6,782 nt of DNA, taken from positions 1-6,782 of the forward strand of contig JALHHX010000193.1 of assembly GCA_022837245.1 (NCBI GenBank), read 5' to 3'. A program made the position numbers and the translations under genes. The stretch comes from Lentisphaerota bacterium (GTDB taxonomy: Bacteria > Verrucomicrobiota > Kiritimatiellia > RFP12 > UBA3636). Below, piece by piece: positions 1 to 6,782 of the stretch. The notes below the pieces were generated by a model, which saw only the letters and a list, made by a program, of their open reading frames with translations, was not told the origin of the DNA and ran no database searches. Position 1 is the first letter of the stretch, and each line of letters begins with the position of its first letter.

Positions 1-959
1 ACAACGAAGCGGCGGCGCACATGATGGGATTCACCTCCGCGCTGCCTACTCCCAACCTTAAGACAGCGAAGATTCAGGATCTCGAACTCATCAAAATCGT
101 CTATGACACCATGAAGACCAAGGACGCTGTGCGAGGGGAATTCAAGCAGGGCGTTGCAGGCAAGAAGATTATGGACGTTTTCGCCACCCCGATGTCTGAC
201 TCCAGCGGCAACGTCTCAGGCGTTCTCCTGCTAATATCGGACATGACGACAGTGCGCAGGCTCGAAACCGTCAGACAGGACTTCGTCGGCAACGTGGCGC
301 ACGAACTGCGCACGCCCGTCACCTCGATCAGCGGTTTCGCGGAGCTTCTGGGGCGCACCTCGCAAGAGGAACACGGAAAGATCACCCGCTATTCCGCGAT
401 CATACTGCGCCAAGCCAAACACATGGAGACCATAATTAACGACCTTCTCATGCTGGCGAGCCTGGACGACTCCGAGGGCACGGCAATCGAGCAGAAAACC
501 GTCGTCTCAATCAGGCAAATTATCGATAACGCCGTTGAACTCTGCGGCGAGCGAGTCGGCATGGAAAACGTCAAGCTCTCCGTAGATTGCACCTACGACC
601 TAAAGGCTCCGATGTACCAGGGGCTTATGGAGCAGGCGCTCGTGAACCTCGTCGAAAATGCTCTCAAATACGGAGTTACCGCGAACAGCGACAAAATTGA
701 GATCGCTGCATCGAAGCCAGGTGACGGGACGGTCGAGATTAAAGTAACCGACCACGGCACCGGCATACCGGCGGAGCAACTTGAGCGCATCTTCGAGCGC
801 TTCTACCGCATCGATAAAGGTCGAACACGCGAAGGCGGCGGAACCGGCCTCGGCCTTTCGATTGTGAAACACATAATGCGGCTCCATGCCGGCACCGTGT
901 CTGTCACAAGCAAGCGCGGCGAGACAACCTGCTTCACCCTCAAGTTCCCCGACGCCTGA
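1..959 (+). CDS. phoR: PhoR-type sensor histidine kinase, 5' end outside window
   Basis: This is the C-terminal part of a membrane-associated sensor kinase that autophosphorylates on His and passes the phosphate to a response regulator, most likely PhoB. The frame is open to the left edge (codons from base 3 read NEAAAHMMGF, a typical PAS-domain start), so the Met codon at 21 is internal and the N-terminus is missing. Numbering from that Met, the PAS remainder spans about 1-80. The HisKA dimerisation helix follows, with the H-box VAHELRTP and phospho-acceptor His94 (bases 300-302). The HATPase domain spans about 195-312, with N-box NLVENALKYG (Asn213), G1 box DHGTGIP (Asp244), F-box ERFYRID and G2 box GGGTGLGLS. 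All catalytic boxes are intact. The PhoR assignment rests on PAS-HisKA-HATPase order, the family-like sequence and the pstS gene that follows 154 bases later. Kinase function is certain; phosphate as the signal is inferred from context. Confidence 0.9.
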   Translation, partial: NEAAAHMMGFTSALPTPNLKTAKIQDLELIKIVYDTMKTKDAVRGEFKQGVAGKKIMDVFATPMSDSSGNVSGVLLLISDMTTVRRLETVRQDFVGNVAHELRTPVTSISGFAELLGRTSQEEHGKITRYSAIILRQAKHMETIINDLLMLASLDDSEGTAIEQKTVVSIRQIIDNAVELCGERVGMENVKLSVDCTYDLKAPMYQGLMEQALVNLVENALKYGVTANSDKIEIAASKPGDGTVEIKVTDHGTGIPAEQLERIFERFYRIDKGRTREGGGTGLGLSIVKHIMRLHAGTVSVTSKRGETTCFTLKFPDA

Positions 960-1004
960 TTCGGTCTGGCAACGGAATTTGTAGACAGTCTGATGCAGGG
1001 TGTT

Positions 1005-1035
1005 TTTAACAAATATCTAACATGATGTTTATAAC
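1005..1035 (+). promoter_or_regulatory. Candidate Pho box and promoter for pstS
   Basis: Two 7-base elements, TTTAACA (1005-1011) and TCTAACA (1016-1022), are separated by the AT-rich AATA, giving an exact 11-bp period. That is the layout of PhoB/PhoP boxes (7-bp direct repeats with 4-bp AT spacers). The repeat core resembles the TTAACA of Firmicute PhoP boxes more than the E. coli CTGTCAT. A -10-like TATAAC follows at 1030-1035, 7 bases after the second repeat, with no separate -35, as expected of activator-dependent promoters. Its position between phoR and pstS supports the call. The regulator is not in the window, so binding is inferred. Confidence 0.45.
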
Positions 1036-1113
1036 AACCTAGCGGCTATATGTTTGAATACACGGCAACCCAGCAAAAGGCGGGCTACAACAAATCAACA
1101 AAGGGCAAACACA

Positions 1114-1881
1114 ATGATCAAATCAATCAGCAAGACAGCACTCACGGCTGCAGCGGCGGCAGGCATAATGCTAGTCGCGGACGCGGCTGAACAGAAACTC
1201 ACTCTGGACGGATCCACCACTGTGGGGCCGATAGCGAAGGCTTTCGCGGAATACATGATGGGCCAAGACAGCGATATCAATATCACGGTCAGCGAATCAG
1301 GTAGCGGCAACGGTGCCAAAGCGCTTCTAAACGGAACGTGCGACATCGCGACGCTCTCACGCGATCTGAAGAGCTCAGAAAAGGAGGCCATGGAGGTCAA
1401 AGGCGTAAACCCCGTGAAACACGTCTGCGCGCTCGATGCGCTCCCCGTCGTCATCCACCCATCCAACAAGGTCAAAGGTCTGACAATCGAACAGATCCGG
1501 GACATCTACACAGGTAAGATAACCAACTGGAAGGAAGCCGGCGGGTTCGACAAGAACATAGTCGTCATAAGCCGCGACACAAACAGCGGCACTTACGAGA
1601 CCTTCTCGGAAATCGTCGTGGGCAAAGACAACAAGGTCGTGTCCAGCGCCGAGTACACGGGCAGCAACGGCGCCGTACGCCAGCGCGTGCAGACGACCGC
1701 AGGCGCCATCGGATACGTGGGCCTTGGGTTCGTGGACAACACCATTAAGGTACTCGAAGTCAACGGCATCAAACCCTCGGTTGAGACTGTATTCAACAAA
1801 AAATATCCGATCAGCCGCGAACTCTACATGTTCACCGAGAGGGCTCGGAAATGGTTGAGGAAATCGGCTACATCCCCATGA
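1114..1881 (+). CDS. pstS: Phosphate ABC transporter substrate-binding protein PstS, frameshifted near the 3' end
   Basis: This periplasmic protein captures phosphate and delivers it to the PstCAB importer. I chose ATG 1114 because AAAGGG lies 8 bases upstream (1100-1105) and the protein then opens with a signal peptide: basic MIKSISK, an Ala-rich hydrophobic core, and likely cleavage near ADA at 22-24. Starting at the upstream TTG (1054) would add 20 polar residues in front. Phosphate-site motifs are present: DGSTTVGP (32-39), SGSGNG (62-67) with NGTCDIA (73-79), YTGKITNW (132-139) and SRDTNSGT (153-160). The frame is good up to FTE (240-242) and then runs into 13 non-family residues ending at 1881. 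The expected C-terminus resumes in another frame (next entry), so as written the product lacks its last helix region. The frame break may be a real mutation or an assembly error. No pstCAB follows, and transcription probably stops at the terminator at 2010. Confidence 0.88.
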   Translation: MIKSISKTALTAAAAAGIMLVADAAEQKLTLDGSTTVGPIAKAFAEYMMGQDSDINITVSESGSGNGAKALLNGTCDIATLSRDLKSSEKEAMEVKGVNPVKHVCALDALPVVIHPSNKVKGLTIEQIRDIYTGKITNWKEAGGFDKNIVVISRDTNSGTYETFSEIVVGKDNKVVSSAEYTGSNGAVRQRVQTTAGAIGYVGLGFVDNTIKVLEVNGIKPSVETVFNKKYPISRELYMFTERARKWLRKSATSP

Positions 1882-1979
1882 CCGCAGGCGCGGCCAAGAA
1901 AGCCGTGACCGAAGTCACATGCCCCAAATGCGGTACAAAGGTACCCATAGACACTAAAGACGCCAAAGTGTCCAAATAA
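1839..1979 (+). pseudogene. pstS: Displaced 3' end of pstS in a shifted frame
   Basis: Reading codons from 1839 gives EGSEMVEEIGYIPMTAG, the standard PstS/PBP-like C-terminal sequence (family pattern: EGQ-x-IVEEIGYIP), and the frame runs to TAA at 1977-1979. It lies in a different frame from the upstream part. Family alignment from memory puts about 16-17 residues (the usual GxPKG-xVK-xFIDFVLS segment) between FTE and EG. None of these is present, so roughly 50 bases are missing, with a length of 3n+1 needed to restore the frame. The tail ends TCPKCGTKVPIDTKDAKVSK, with a CPxCG motif that is unusual for a periplasmic binding protein. It is probably not translated as a separate protein. ATG 1851 is in frame but has no evident Shine-Dalgarno site. 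Confidence 0.8.
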
Positions 1980-2009
1980 GCTAGAGCAGCGCTAAAAGAG
2001 TCCCAAAAT

Positions 2010-2046
2010 CGGCGGTAGGCGTTGTCACGCTGGCCGCCGTTTTTTT
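2010..2046 (+). terminator. Intrinsic terminator after pstS
   Basis: CGGCGG (2010-2015) pairs perfectly with CCGCCG (2034-2039). An inner stem GCGT/ACGC (2019-2022 with 2027-2030) closes a TGTC loop, and a symmetric TAG/TGG internal loop lies between the two stems. Seven T residues (2040-2046) follow at once. Read from the other strand the same hairpin is followed by only four T residues, so it may act weakly for the converging nfo transcript, for which I see no better terminator in 2047-2118. Confidence 0.9.
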
Positions 2047-2118
2047 GTCTGGTCGAAGGCCTGTGAGGTTAAGCGCCAAAGGCCAGCCTCCTTTTGCTGA
2101 TTTATGGCGACACACCAC

Positions 2119-2970
2119 TTAGCCACACTCCTGCTTGCGCAGGTTTTTCAGCAGCGCTATCTCCGCAGCGTAACCGTCGAGCTCGTTGGGCGTCTCAAGG
2201 TAAAACGGAAGGTGGCACAGCTTGGGATGGTTAATGACACTCGATAGGAGTTCGATCCCAAGAGTCCCCTCGCCCAGCTTTTCATGCCTGTCTTTGTGCG
2301 AGGCAGGGGGATTTTTGCTGTCGTTAACATGCATGGCCTTGAGCCTGTACAGACCAACAATTTGATTAAATTCGTCGAGCACGCCGTCTAGATCGCCGAT
2401 TATATCGTATCCAGCATCGGACATGTGGCATGTATCCATGCAAACGCCCATTTTATCCTTCAATTCCACTCCGTCGATTATGCGAGCCAACTCCTCGAAC
2501 CTAGACCCCACCTCCGAACCCTTGCCCGACATCGTTTCGAGCAGCACCAGCGTTTTGTGCTCAGGTTTAAGTATCGCGTTCAATACGCCGCAGATCAGCG
2601 TTATGCCATCGTCAACACCCTGACCCACATGGCTGCCGGGGTGGAAGTTGTACATCGCCCCGGGGACAAGCTGTAGGCGCTCCATATCGTCCGCCATCGT
2701 CTCCAGCGCGAATTCCCTCACACGCAAATCCTTCGAACATGGGTTGATCGTGTACGACGCGTGCGCCAGCGGCGGGCCGAAGTCGTTTTTCTTTGCGATC
2801 TCTATGTACTCCGCCACGTCGGCGGGATCCATCTCCTTCGCCGCGCCGCCGCGGGGGTTGCGGGTGAAGTACTGGAACACGTTGGCGCCGATTGAGAGCG
2901 CGTCGCGCGCCATTCCAGTATATCCGCCGGACGATGATAAATGGCATCCTATGTAAAACTTGTTTTTCAT
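2119..2970 (-). CDS. nfo: Endonuclease IV (AP endonuclease, family 2)
   Basis: This enzyme cleaves DNA 5' of abasic sites in base-excision repair in the cytoplasm. It is a TIM-barrel enzyme with three metal ions, usually zinc. At 283 residues it has the normal family length, and all nine expected ligands can be placed by comparison with E. coli Nfo: His70 (LAHASY), His110 (NFHPGS), Glu145 (LLETMSGKG), Asp179 and His182 (MDTCH), His214 (MHVNDSK), Asp227 and His229 (HKDRH), and Glu259 (YLETP). The N-terminus GCHLSSSGGY and FQYFTRNPRG are also typical. The ATG start lies 9 bases after the yraN stop, so the two are probably co-transcribed and nfo is the last gene of the efpL unit. The ribosome site is weak (AAAAGAA only), which suggests translational coupling. 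It converges with pstS. The enzyme appears intact and active. Confidence 0.96.
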   Translation of the reverse strand: MKNKFYIGCHLSSSGGYTGMARDALSIGANVFQYFTRNPRGGAAKEMDPADVAEYIEIAKKNDFGPPLAHASYTINPCSKDLRVREFALETMADDMERLQLVPGAMYNFHPGSHVGQGVDDGITLICGVLNAILKPEHKTLVLLETMSGKGSEVGSRFEELARIIDGVELKDKMGVCMDTCHMSDAGYDIIGDLDGVLDEFNQIVGLYRLKAMHVNDSKNPPASHKDRHEKLGEGTLGIELLSSVINHPKLCHLPFYLETPNELDGYAAEIALLKNLRKQECG

Positions 2971-2979
2971 AGTATTCTT

Positions 2980-3480
2980 TTAGAAGTTTTTCTTGTGCAA
3001 TCCGTTGGGCACGTACCTGAGTTCCATAGGGAACGCGTTTTTAAAATGCCTGACCACTGGTGGCGCTCCAGACCCCATATCGCCCACCACCTCTATCAAA
3101 TCGAATCTAAATGGTTTCTTCGGGAGCCGCTGCATGTACTTAGCAGCCGCCCTGCAAAGAGCATGGCGCTTGCGCTTGTCAAGCGCTGCCTTGCCACCGC
3201 CGAACCAATCGGCTCGGCGTGTTTTGACCTCAACGACTATGTCTATTTCATCGCGCCGCATCCGCACACGCTTGCCGAGGATTTTGTAGCCGTCGTCGCA
3301 GAGTGCCTTTACCGCTATCTGCTCGCCCCACAAGCCTATCCGCTGTGTTTCGGGTATCCCGCCGCCGCCTTCCGTGGCAGAGTCCCCACCCTTCCACCGA
3401 GCGCGCCATTTTTTAAGGATATGATCGAATTTCATCACCGATAAAAGTTGCCTGGAGGCCGGTGCCCGAAACGCCCGCAT
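2980..3480 (-). CDS. yraN: YraN/UPF0102 family nuclease-fold protein, with an apparent internal deletion
   Basis: UPF0102 proteins have a PD-(D/E)xK endonuclease-like fold; their biological role is not settled, though they are often linked to DNA processing or uptake. Numbered from Met1, family landmarks are GLWGEQIAVKAL (49-60, Glu52), the GYKIL strand, DEIDIV (77-82, Asp80), VEVKTR (83-88, Glu84 and Lys86), KRKRHALCRAAAKYM (102-116), FRFDLIEV and the closing VRHFKNAF. In usual members about 9 residues (a turn and strand of the xREGxTxVF type) separate EIDxI from VEVK. Here the two motifs abut at bases 3234/3235, so the central beta-hairpin is missing. The start is uncertain. Met1 (3480) lies 10 bases after the upstream stop. 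Met16 (3433-3435, MKFDHILKKW) would give a basic N-terminus nearer family length. Neither has a strong ribosome site. The gene lies between the FHA activator and nfo in a tight operon. Confidence 0.82.
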   Translation of the reverse strand: MRAFRAPASRQLLSVMKFDHILKKWRARWKGGDSATEGGGGIPETQRIGLWGEQIAVKALCDDGYKILGKRVRMRRDEIDIVVEVKTRRADWFGGGKAALDKRKRHALCRAAAKYMQRLPKKPFRFDLIEVVGDMGSGAPPVVRHFKNAFPMELRYVPNGLHKKNF

Positions 3481-3490
3481 CCGGATAATC

Positions 3491-4888
<1,398 letters not shown>

Positions 4889-4896
4889 GCCGGAGT

Positions 4897-4925
4897 AGTA
4901 TACCTTCCCAGCCGAATTCCCGCAA
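4897..4925 (-). promoter_or_regulatory. Possible internal promoter for the FHA activator gene
   Basis: On the minus strand, TTGCGG (4920-4925) and TATACT (4897-4902) are separated by exactly 17 bases. The -10 matches five of six consensus bases and the -35 three of six. Only 8 bases separate the -10 from ATG 4888, so a transcript starting here would begin at or next to the start codon and be nearly leaderless. That would fit the absence of a well-placed ribosome site. Chance occurrence is quite possible. Confidence 0.25.
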
Positions 4926-4936
4926 GAATGTATTCG

Positions 4937-4964
4937 GGTTTCCGCTAGGCGGTTTCCGCTAGGC
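4937..4964. repeat. Perfect 14-bp tandem duplication across the efpL stop
   Basis: GGTTTCCGCTAGGC occurs twice without a gap (4937-4950 and 4951-4964). The second copy holds the efpL stop codon (4959-4961, TAG on the minus strand). The first lies just downstream of the gene and carries a second TAG, out of frame. It looks like a recent slippage duplication. Confidence 0.9.
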
Positions 4965-5525
4965 GCGCGACATATATTTGCCGGTGCGCGTGTCAACGCG
5001 CACGATCTCCCCGCTTTCTATATACTCAGGCACTAGGATGCGAAGACCTGTCTCGAGAATCGCGTTTTTCTGACGCGCAGTAGCACTTGCGGCCTTCATC
5101 GAGGGGTCGCATTCCGTGATTTTCAGGTTCACCGACGGCGGCAGCTCTATTGCCAGCACTTTTCCGTCTGAAATCAGCGCGTTTATGTTCTCCATCCCTT
5201 CAACAAGAAAAGACTCCTGCTCCTCAATATCCTCTTTGAGCAGCACAAACTGCGAGAAGTCTTCCTCATCCATAAAAGTGAACTCTCCCTTGTCCGTGAA
5301 GAGAAACTGAACGGGACGCTTTTCAAAGTCGATTGGCGGATACATTTCATCACCCTTCACGTTGTGGTCAACTTTATTCTTGGTGACGAGATTTCTGAAC
5401 CTCATATGGTAGATGCTCGCCGCGCCCCGAGCGCTCGGCGTGCTCTTTCTCAGATCTTCCAACATGTGCGGTTCGCCATCTATTGCCACAACATCGCCCT
5501 TACCCAGCTCGCTTGCCTTCGGCAT
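4959..5525 (-). CDS. efpL: Elongation factor P-like protein EfpL (YeiP family)
   Basis: EF-P family proteins bind beside the ribosomal P-site and relieve stalling at proline-rich stretches. This one is 188 residues, full length, with a KOW-like domain I (about 1-62), OB domain II (about 66-128) and OB domain III (about 132-188). The N-terminal part matches the YeiP/EfpL branch: MPKASELGKG, and PSARGAASIYHMRF where E. coli YeiP has PTARGAATLYKMRF, followed by KGDE. The loop-tip residue is Arg33 rather than the modified Lys or rhamnosylated Arg in the PGKG/PGRG-type loops of canonical EF-P. The C-terminus VRVDTRTGKYMSRA instead looks like canonical EF-P, so the protein is somewhat mixed in character. 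The start is ATG 5525, with AAGGGA about 10 bases upstream. A TATAAT box lies 43 bases upstream. It is probably the first gene of the efpL, FHA activator, yraN, nfo unit. Whether the genome also has a canonical efp cannot be seen. Confidence 0.92.
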   Translation of the reverse strand: MPKASELGKGDVVAIDGEPHMLEDLRKSTPSARGAASIYHMRFRNLVTKNKVDHNVKGDEMYPPIDFEKRPVQFLFTDKGEFTFMDEEDFSQFVLLKEDIEEQESFLVEGMENINALISDGKVLAIELPPSVNLKITECDPSMKAASATARQKNAILETGLRILVPEYIESGEIVRVDTRTGKYMSRA

Positions 5526-5568
5526 AAAAATCCAGTCCCTTGTTTGATATGGTTAAATTGAAGGCGGC

Positions 5569-5597
5569 ATTATAGACTAATAGCTCATTTCGAGAAA
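5569..5597 (-). promoter_or_regulatory. Likely sigma-70-type promoter of efpL
   Basis: The minus strand has a perfect TATAAT (5569-5574), 43 bases before the efpL ATG, which places transcription start near 5562. At 17-base spacing the -35 position reads TTTCTC (5592-5597), a poor match, so the promoter rests mainly on its -10. It lies in the gap after the upstream serine-hydrolase gene, where a new transcript would be expected to begin. Confidence 0.5.
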
Positions 5598-5602
5598 AGA
5601 AG

Positions 5603-5639
5603 AAAAAGGCACCGTGACACTCACCGGGAAAACGTGCTC
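5603..5639 (-). terminator. Weak possible terminator after the serine hydrolase gene
   Basis: On the minus strand, just after the hydrolase stop, a small hairpin GTGA-gtg-TCAC (5614-5624) sits inside an outer GCAC/GTGC pairing (5634-5637 with 5609-5612). TTTTT (5603-5607) follows, then more pyrimidines. The stem is interrupted by loops, so it is far weaker than the pstS terminator. Position and T-run are right; stability is doubtful. Confidence 0.3.
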
Positions 5640-5644
5640 CCTGA

Positions 5645-6703
5645 CTACTGGCAGCATTTCACAGCGAGATCCGCAATGTTTATCCTTACTTCCTGTGCCT
5701 TGTCGTGGTCGCCGGTGCTGCGGTATGTTAGGACTACGACGTATAACTGCTTCTCCGGATCGATCCACACCGTATTACCAGTCCAGCCAGTGTGGCTGAG
5801 TGTGCGGTTTGAAAGCGAGGGGGCTTTGTAGGTGGAGTCCACTCGCCATCCGAAGGCCACAGGTGAACGTGTGTCGGGACGGGTTCCGAGGAAGTCAATG
5901 ACGTTCTCAGAGAGTATCCGCCGCCCATTATGTACCCCGCGAGCCAGAATCATTCGGCAAAAAACCGCAATGTCTTCAACCGTGGAAAACAGTCCGGCGT
6001 TCCCAACAGGATGGTTCGCGTTGCGTGCGGGAGGATCGCTGGCAATGCCGAATGTGCCAGACTCGTAGTAGCGGATCACGCGCGAGGGATCGGGATCGGG
6101 CAGTGGTGCCCAGCGTGTGTCAGTCATCTCAAGAGGACTGAAAACGTTATTGACGCAAATAGTATTCAAGTCAGTGCCTAGTAACCGCTCCGCGATCACA
6201 CCCAGCATTATGTAGTTCCCGCAGGAGTATTCGTACATTTCGCCGACAGGACGAACAGGGCTGAAATCGAGTATACGCTCTACCACCTCGCCGACAACGT
6301 CGTATGGCTTCTCATTTGGGAAACCGGAAATATGCCGCGAGAGATCCCGGATAGTTACGGGTTCTATCAACGTTCCTCTGTAATCCGGCAGATAGGCCGT
6401 GAACGGCGCATCGGGATCAAGCAACCCGCGTTCCATGCATATTGCAAGTGCTGTGGTTGTGCCGACAACTTTCGTCACGCTGGCCAAATCGAAAATGGCG
6501 TCGGCGGGCATGCGGACGGAATGCGCGGCGTCCATCCATCCGAAAGGTTTCAACAGTTTTGTGCCATCTGGCGTGCCGACCGCGATCACGCCACCGGCGT
6601 TCAAACCCTCTGAGACGGTCCGATCCAAATATTCTTCCAGCGCGCGCGTTCTGACACCTATCGCGGCCGCGCCGCTATTCTCCAGTTCGTTAGCCTTCGA
6701 CAT
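5645..6703 (-). CDS. Serine hydrolase of the class C beta-lactamase / penicillin-binding fold
   Basis: The protein belongs to the beta-lactamase superfamily of serine enzymes (Pfam Beta-lactamase), whose members include esterases, D-aminopeptidases, AmiE-type muramyl amidases and true beta-lactamases. At 352 residues it has family length. The nucleophile motif is SVTK (Ser75, Lys78, inside FDLASVTKVV), with RHISGFP at 123-129. The catalytic Tyr is Tyr159 in YSCGN, where the third residue is Cys rather than Asn. GNAGLFSTVEDIA lies at 234-246 and the third motif HTG at 304-306 (SHTGWTGNTVWIDPE). No signal peptide or membrane helix is visible at the N-terminus (MSKANELENSG), which suggests a cytoplasmic enzyme. 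The GNAGLFST-type block and the lack of a signal recall peptidoglycan-recycling AmiE-like enzymes, but the substrate cannot be told. The start is ATG 6703, with a good AGGAG (6713-6717) 9 bases upstream. Antibiotic resistance should not be assumed. Confidence 0.9.
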   Translation of the reverse strand: MSKANELENSGAAAIGVRTRALEEYLDRTVSEGLNAGGVIAVGTPDGTKLLKPFGWMDAAHSVRMPADAIFDLASVTKVVGTTTALAICMERGLLDPDAPFTAYLPDYRGTLIEPVTIRDLSRHISGFPNEKPYDVVGEVVERILDFSPVRPVGEMYEYSCGNYIMLGVIAERLLGTDLNTICVNNVFSPLEMTDTRWAPLPDPDPSRVIRYYESGTFGIASDPPARNANHPVGNAGLFSTVEDIAVFCRMILARGVHNGRRILSENVIDFLGTRPDTRSPVAFGWRVDSTYKAPSLSNRTLSHTGWTGNTVWIDPEKQLYVVVLTYRSTGDHDKAQEVRINIADLAVKCCQ

Positions 6704-6733
6704 ACAACATATCTCCTCTTAAACAGTGAATTA

Positions 6734-6782
6734 TCAGAGGCACTGCATCAGCGGTGCAGAGCCGTCATACGGGGTGAAGCGC
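6734..6782 (-). CDS. Possible 3' end of an upstream gene, product unknown
   Basis: One minus-strand frame is open from the right edge of the window for 15 codons (RFTPYDGSAPLMQCL) and ends at TGA 6734-6736, 30 bases before the serine-hydrolase start. The other two frames hit stops within 5 and 10 codons. The short gap, holding only the hydrolase ribosome site, would fit an operon. Too little is present to name a family, and a 15-codon open frame can arise by chance. Confidence 0.25.
   Translation of the reverse strand, partial: RFTPYDGSAPLMQCL

Noticed and set aside
1054..1113. Upstream TTG start for pstS adding 20 residues
   Set aside because: It would bury the signal peptide behind a polar stretch (NTRQPSKRRATTNQQ) and lacks a ribosome site; ATG 1114 has AAAGGG at 8 bases.
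2055..2095. GGCCT/AGGCC pairing in the nfo-pstS gap as an nfo terminator
   Set aside because: The stem is 5 bp with a loop of about 17 bases, and no T-run follows it on the minus strand.
2213..2226. TGGCAC inside nfo resembling the -24 element of a sigma-54 promoter
   Set aside because: No GC element is found at the required -12 spacing, and it lies inside coding sequence.
2941..3444. A 167-codon plus-strand open frame opposite yraN and the nfo start
   Set aside because: It lies antisense to a frame with clear UPF0102 motifs, has no recognisable domain, and crosses the nfo start region. It is best explained as a GC-driven shadow.
4889..4996. Extended N-terminus of the FHA activator starting at 4996
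   Set aside because: The extra 36 residues are unlike the family, run over the 14-bp duplication, and overlap efpL by 38 bases.
6221..6229. YSC instead of YxN at the serine hydrolase active site, as a possible inactivating change
   Set aside because: The Tyr is kept and I recall related non-lactamase serine hydrolases with YSC, so I do not treat it as a defect without an alignment.
6738..6760. Small inverted repeat CTGCA/TGCAG upstream of the serine hydrolase
   Set aside because: The stem is only 5 bp with a 7-base loop and no T-run; it is as likely by chance as a regulatory site.

Overview
The window holds a run of bacterial housekeeping and regulatory genes, about 55% GC and densely packed. 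The lineage cannot be fixed from sequence alone. A PVC-type bacterium (Verrucomicrobiota, Kiritimatiellota or Lentisphaerota) or a similar deep-branching Gram-negative is my best guess. It rests on an FHA-domain sigma-54 activator, a YeiP/EfpL-type translation factor, an exported PstS and PhoR, and few strong Shine-Dalgarno sites. This is inference and weak.

Plus strand, 1-2046: the 3' part of a PhoR-type phosphate-sensor histidine kinase, open at the window's left edge. Next comes a short intergenic region with two 7-bp direct repeats at 11-bp period that look like a Pho box, then pstS, encoding the periplasmic phosphate-binding protein. pstS is broken near its 3' end: about 50 bases seem to be missing and the last 40 or so codons continue in another frame. 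A strong hairpin plus T-run closes the unit. pstC, pstA and pstB do not follow.

Minus strand, 5597 down to 2119: a likely operon read efpL (EF-P paralogue with an Arg loop tip), an FHA/AAA+/Fis sigma-54 activator, yraN (UPF0102 nuclease-fold protein) and nfo (endonuclease IV). The last two genes are separated by gaps of about 10 bases. A TATAAT box lies 43 bases before efpL. The yraN product seems to lack the hairpin between its EID and VEVK motifs. nfo converges on pstS across the terminator.

Minus strand, 6782 down to 5645: a class C beta-lactamase-fold serine hydrolase with a clear ribosome binding site, preceded by what may be the last 15 codons of another gene.

No gene-free stretch exceeds 300 bases. 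I see no RNA gene, CRISPR array, insertion sequence or phage gene. Nothing here amounts to a new multi-gene system. The most notable points are two apparent internal deletions in neighbouring genes (pstS, yraN), the candidate Pho box, the unusual CPKCG tail of PstS, the mixed EfpL/EF-P character of the translation factor, and the FHA-controlled sigma-54 activator inside a translation and DNA-repair operon.
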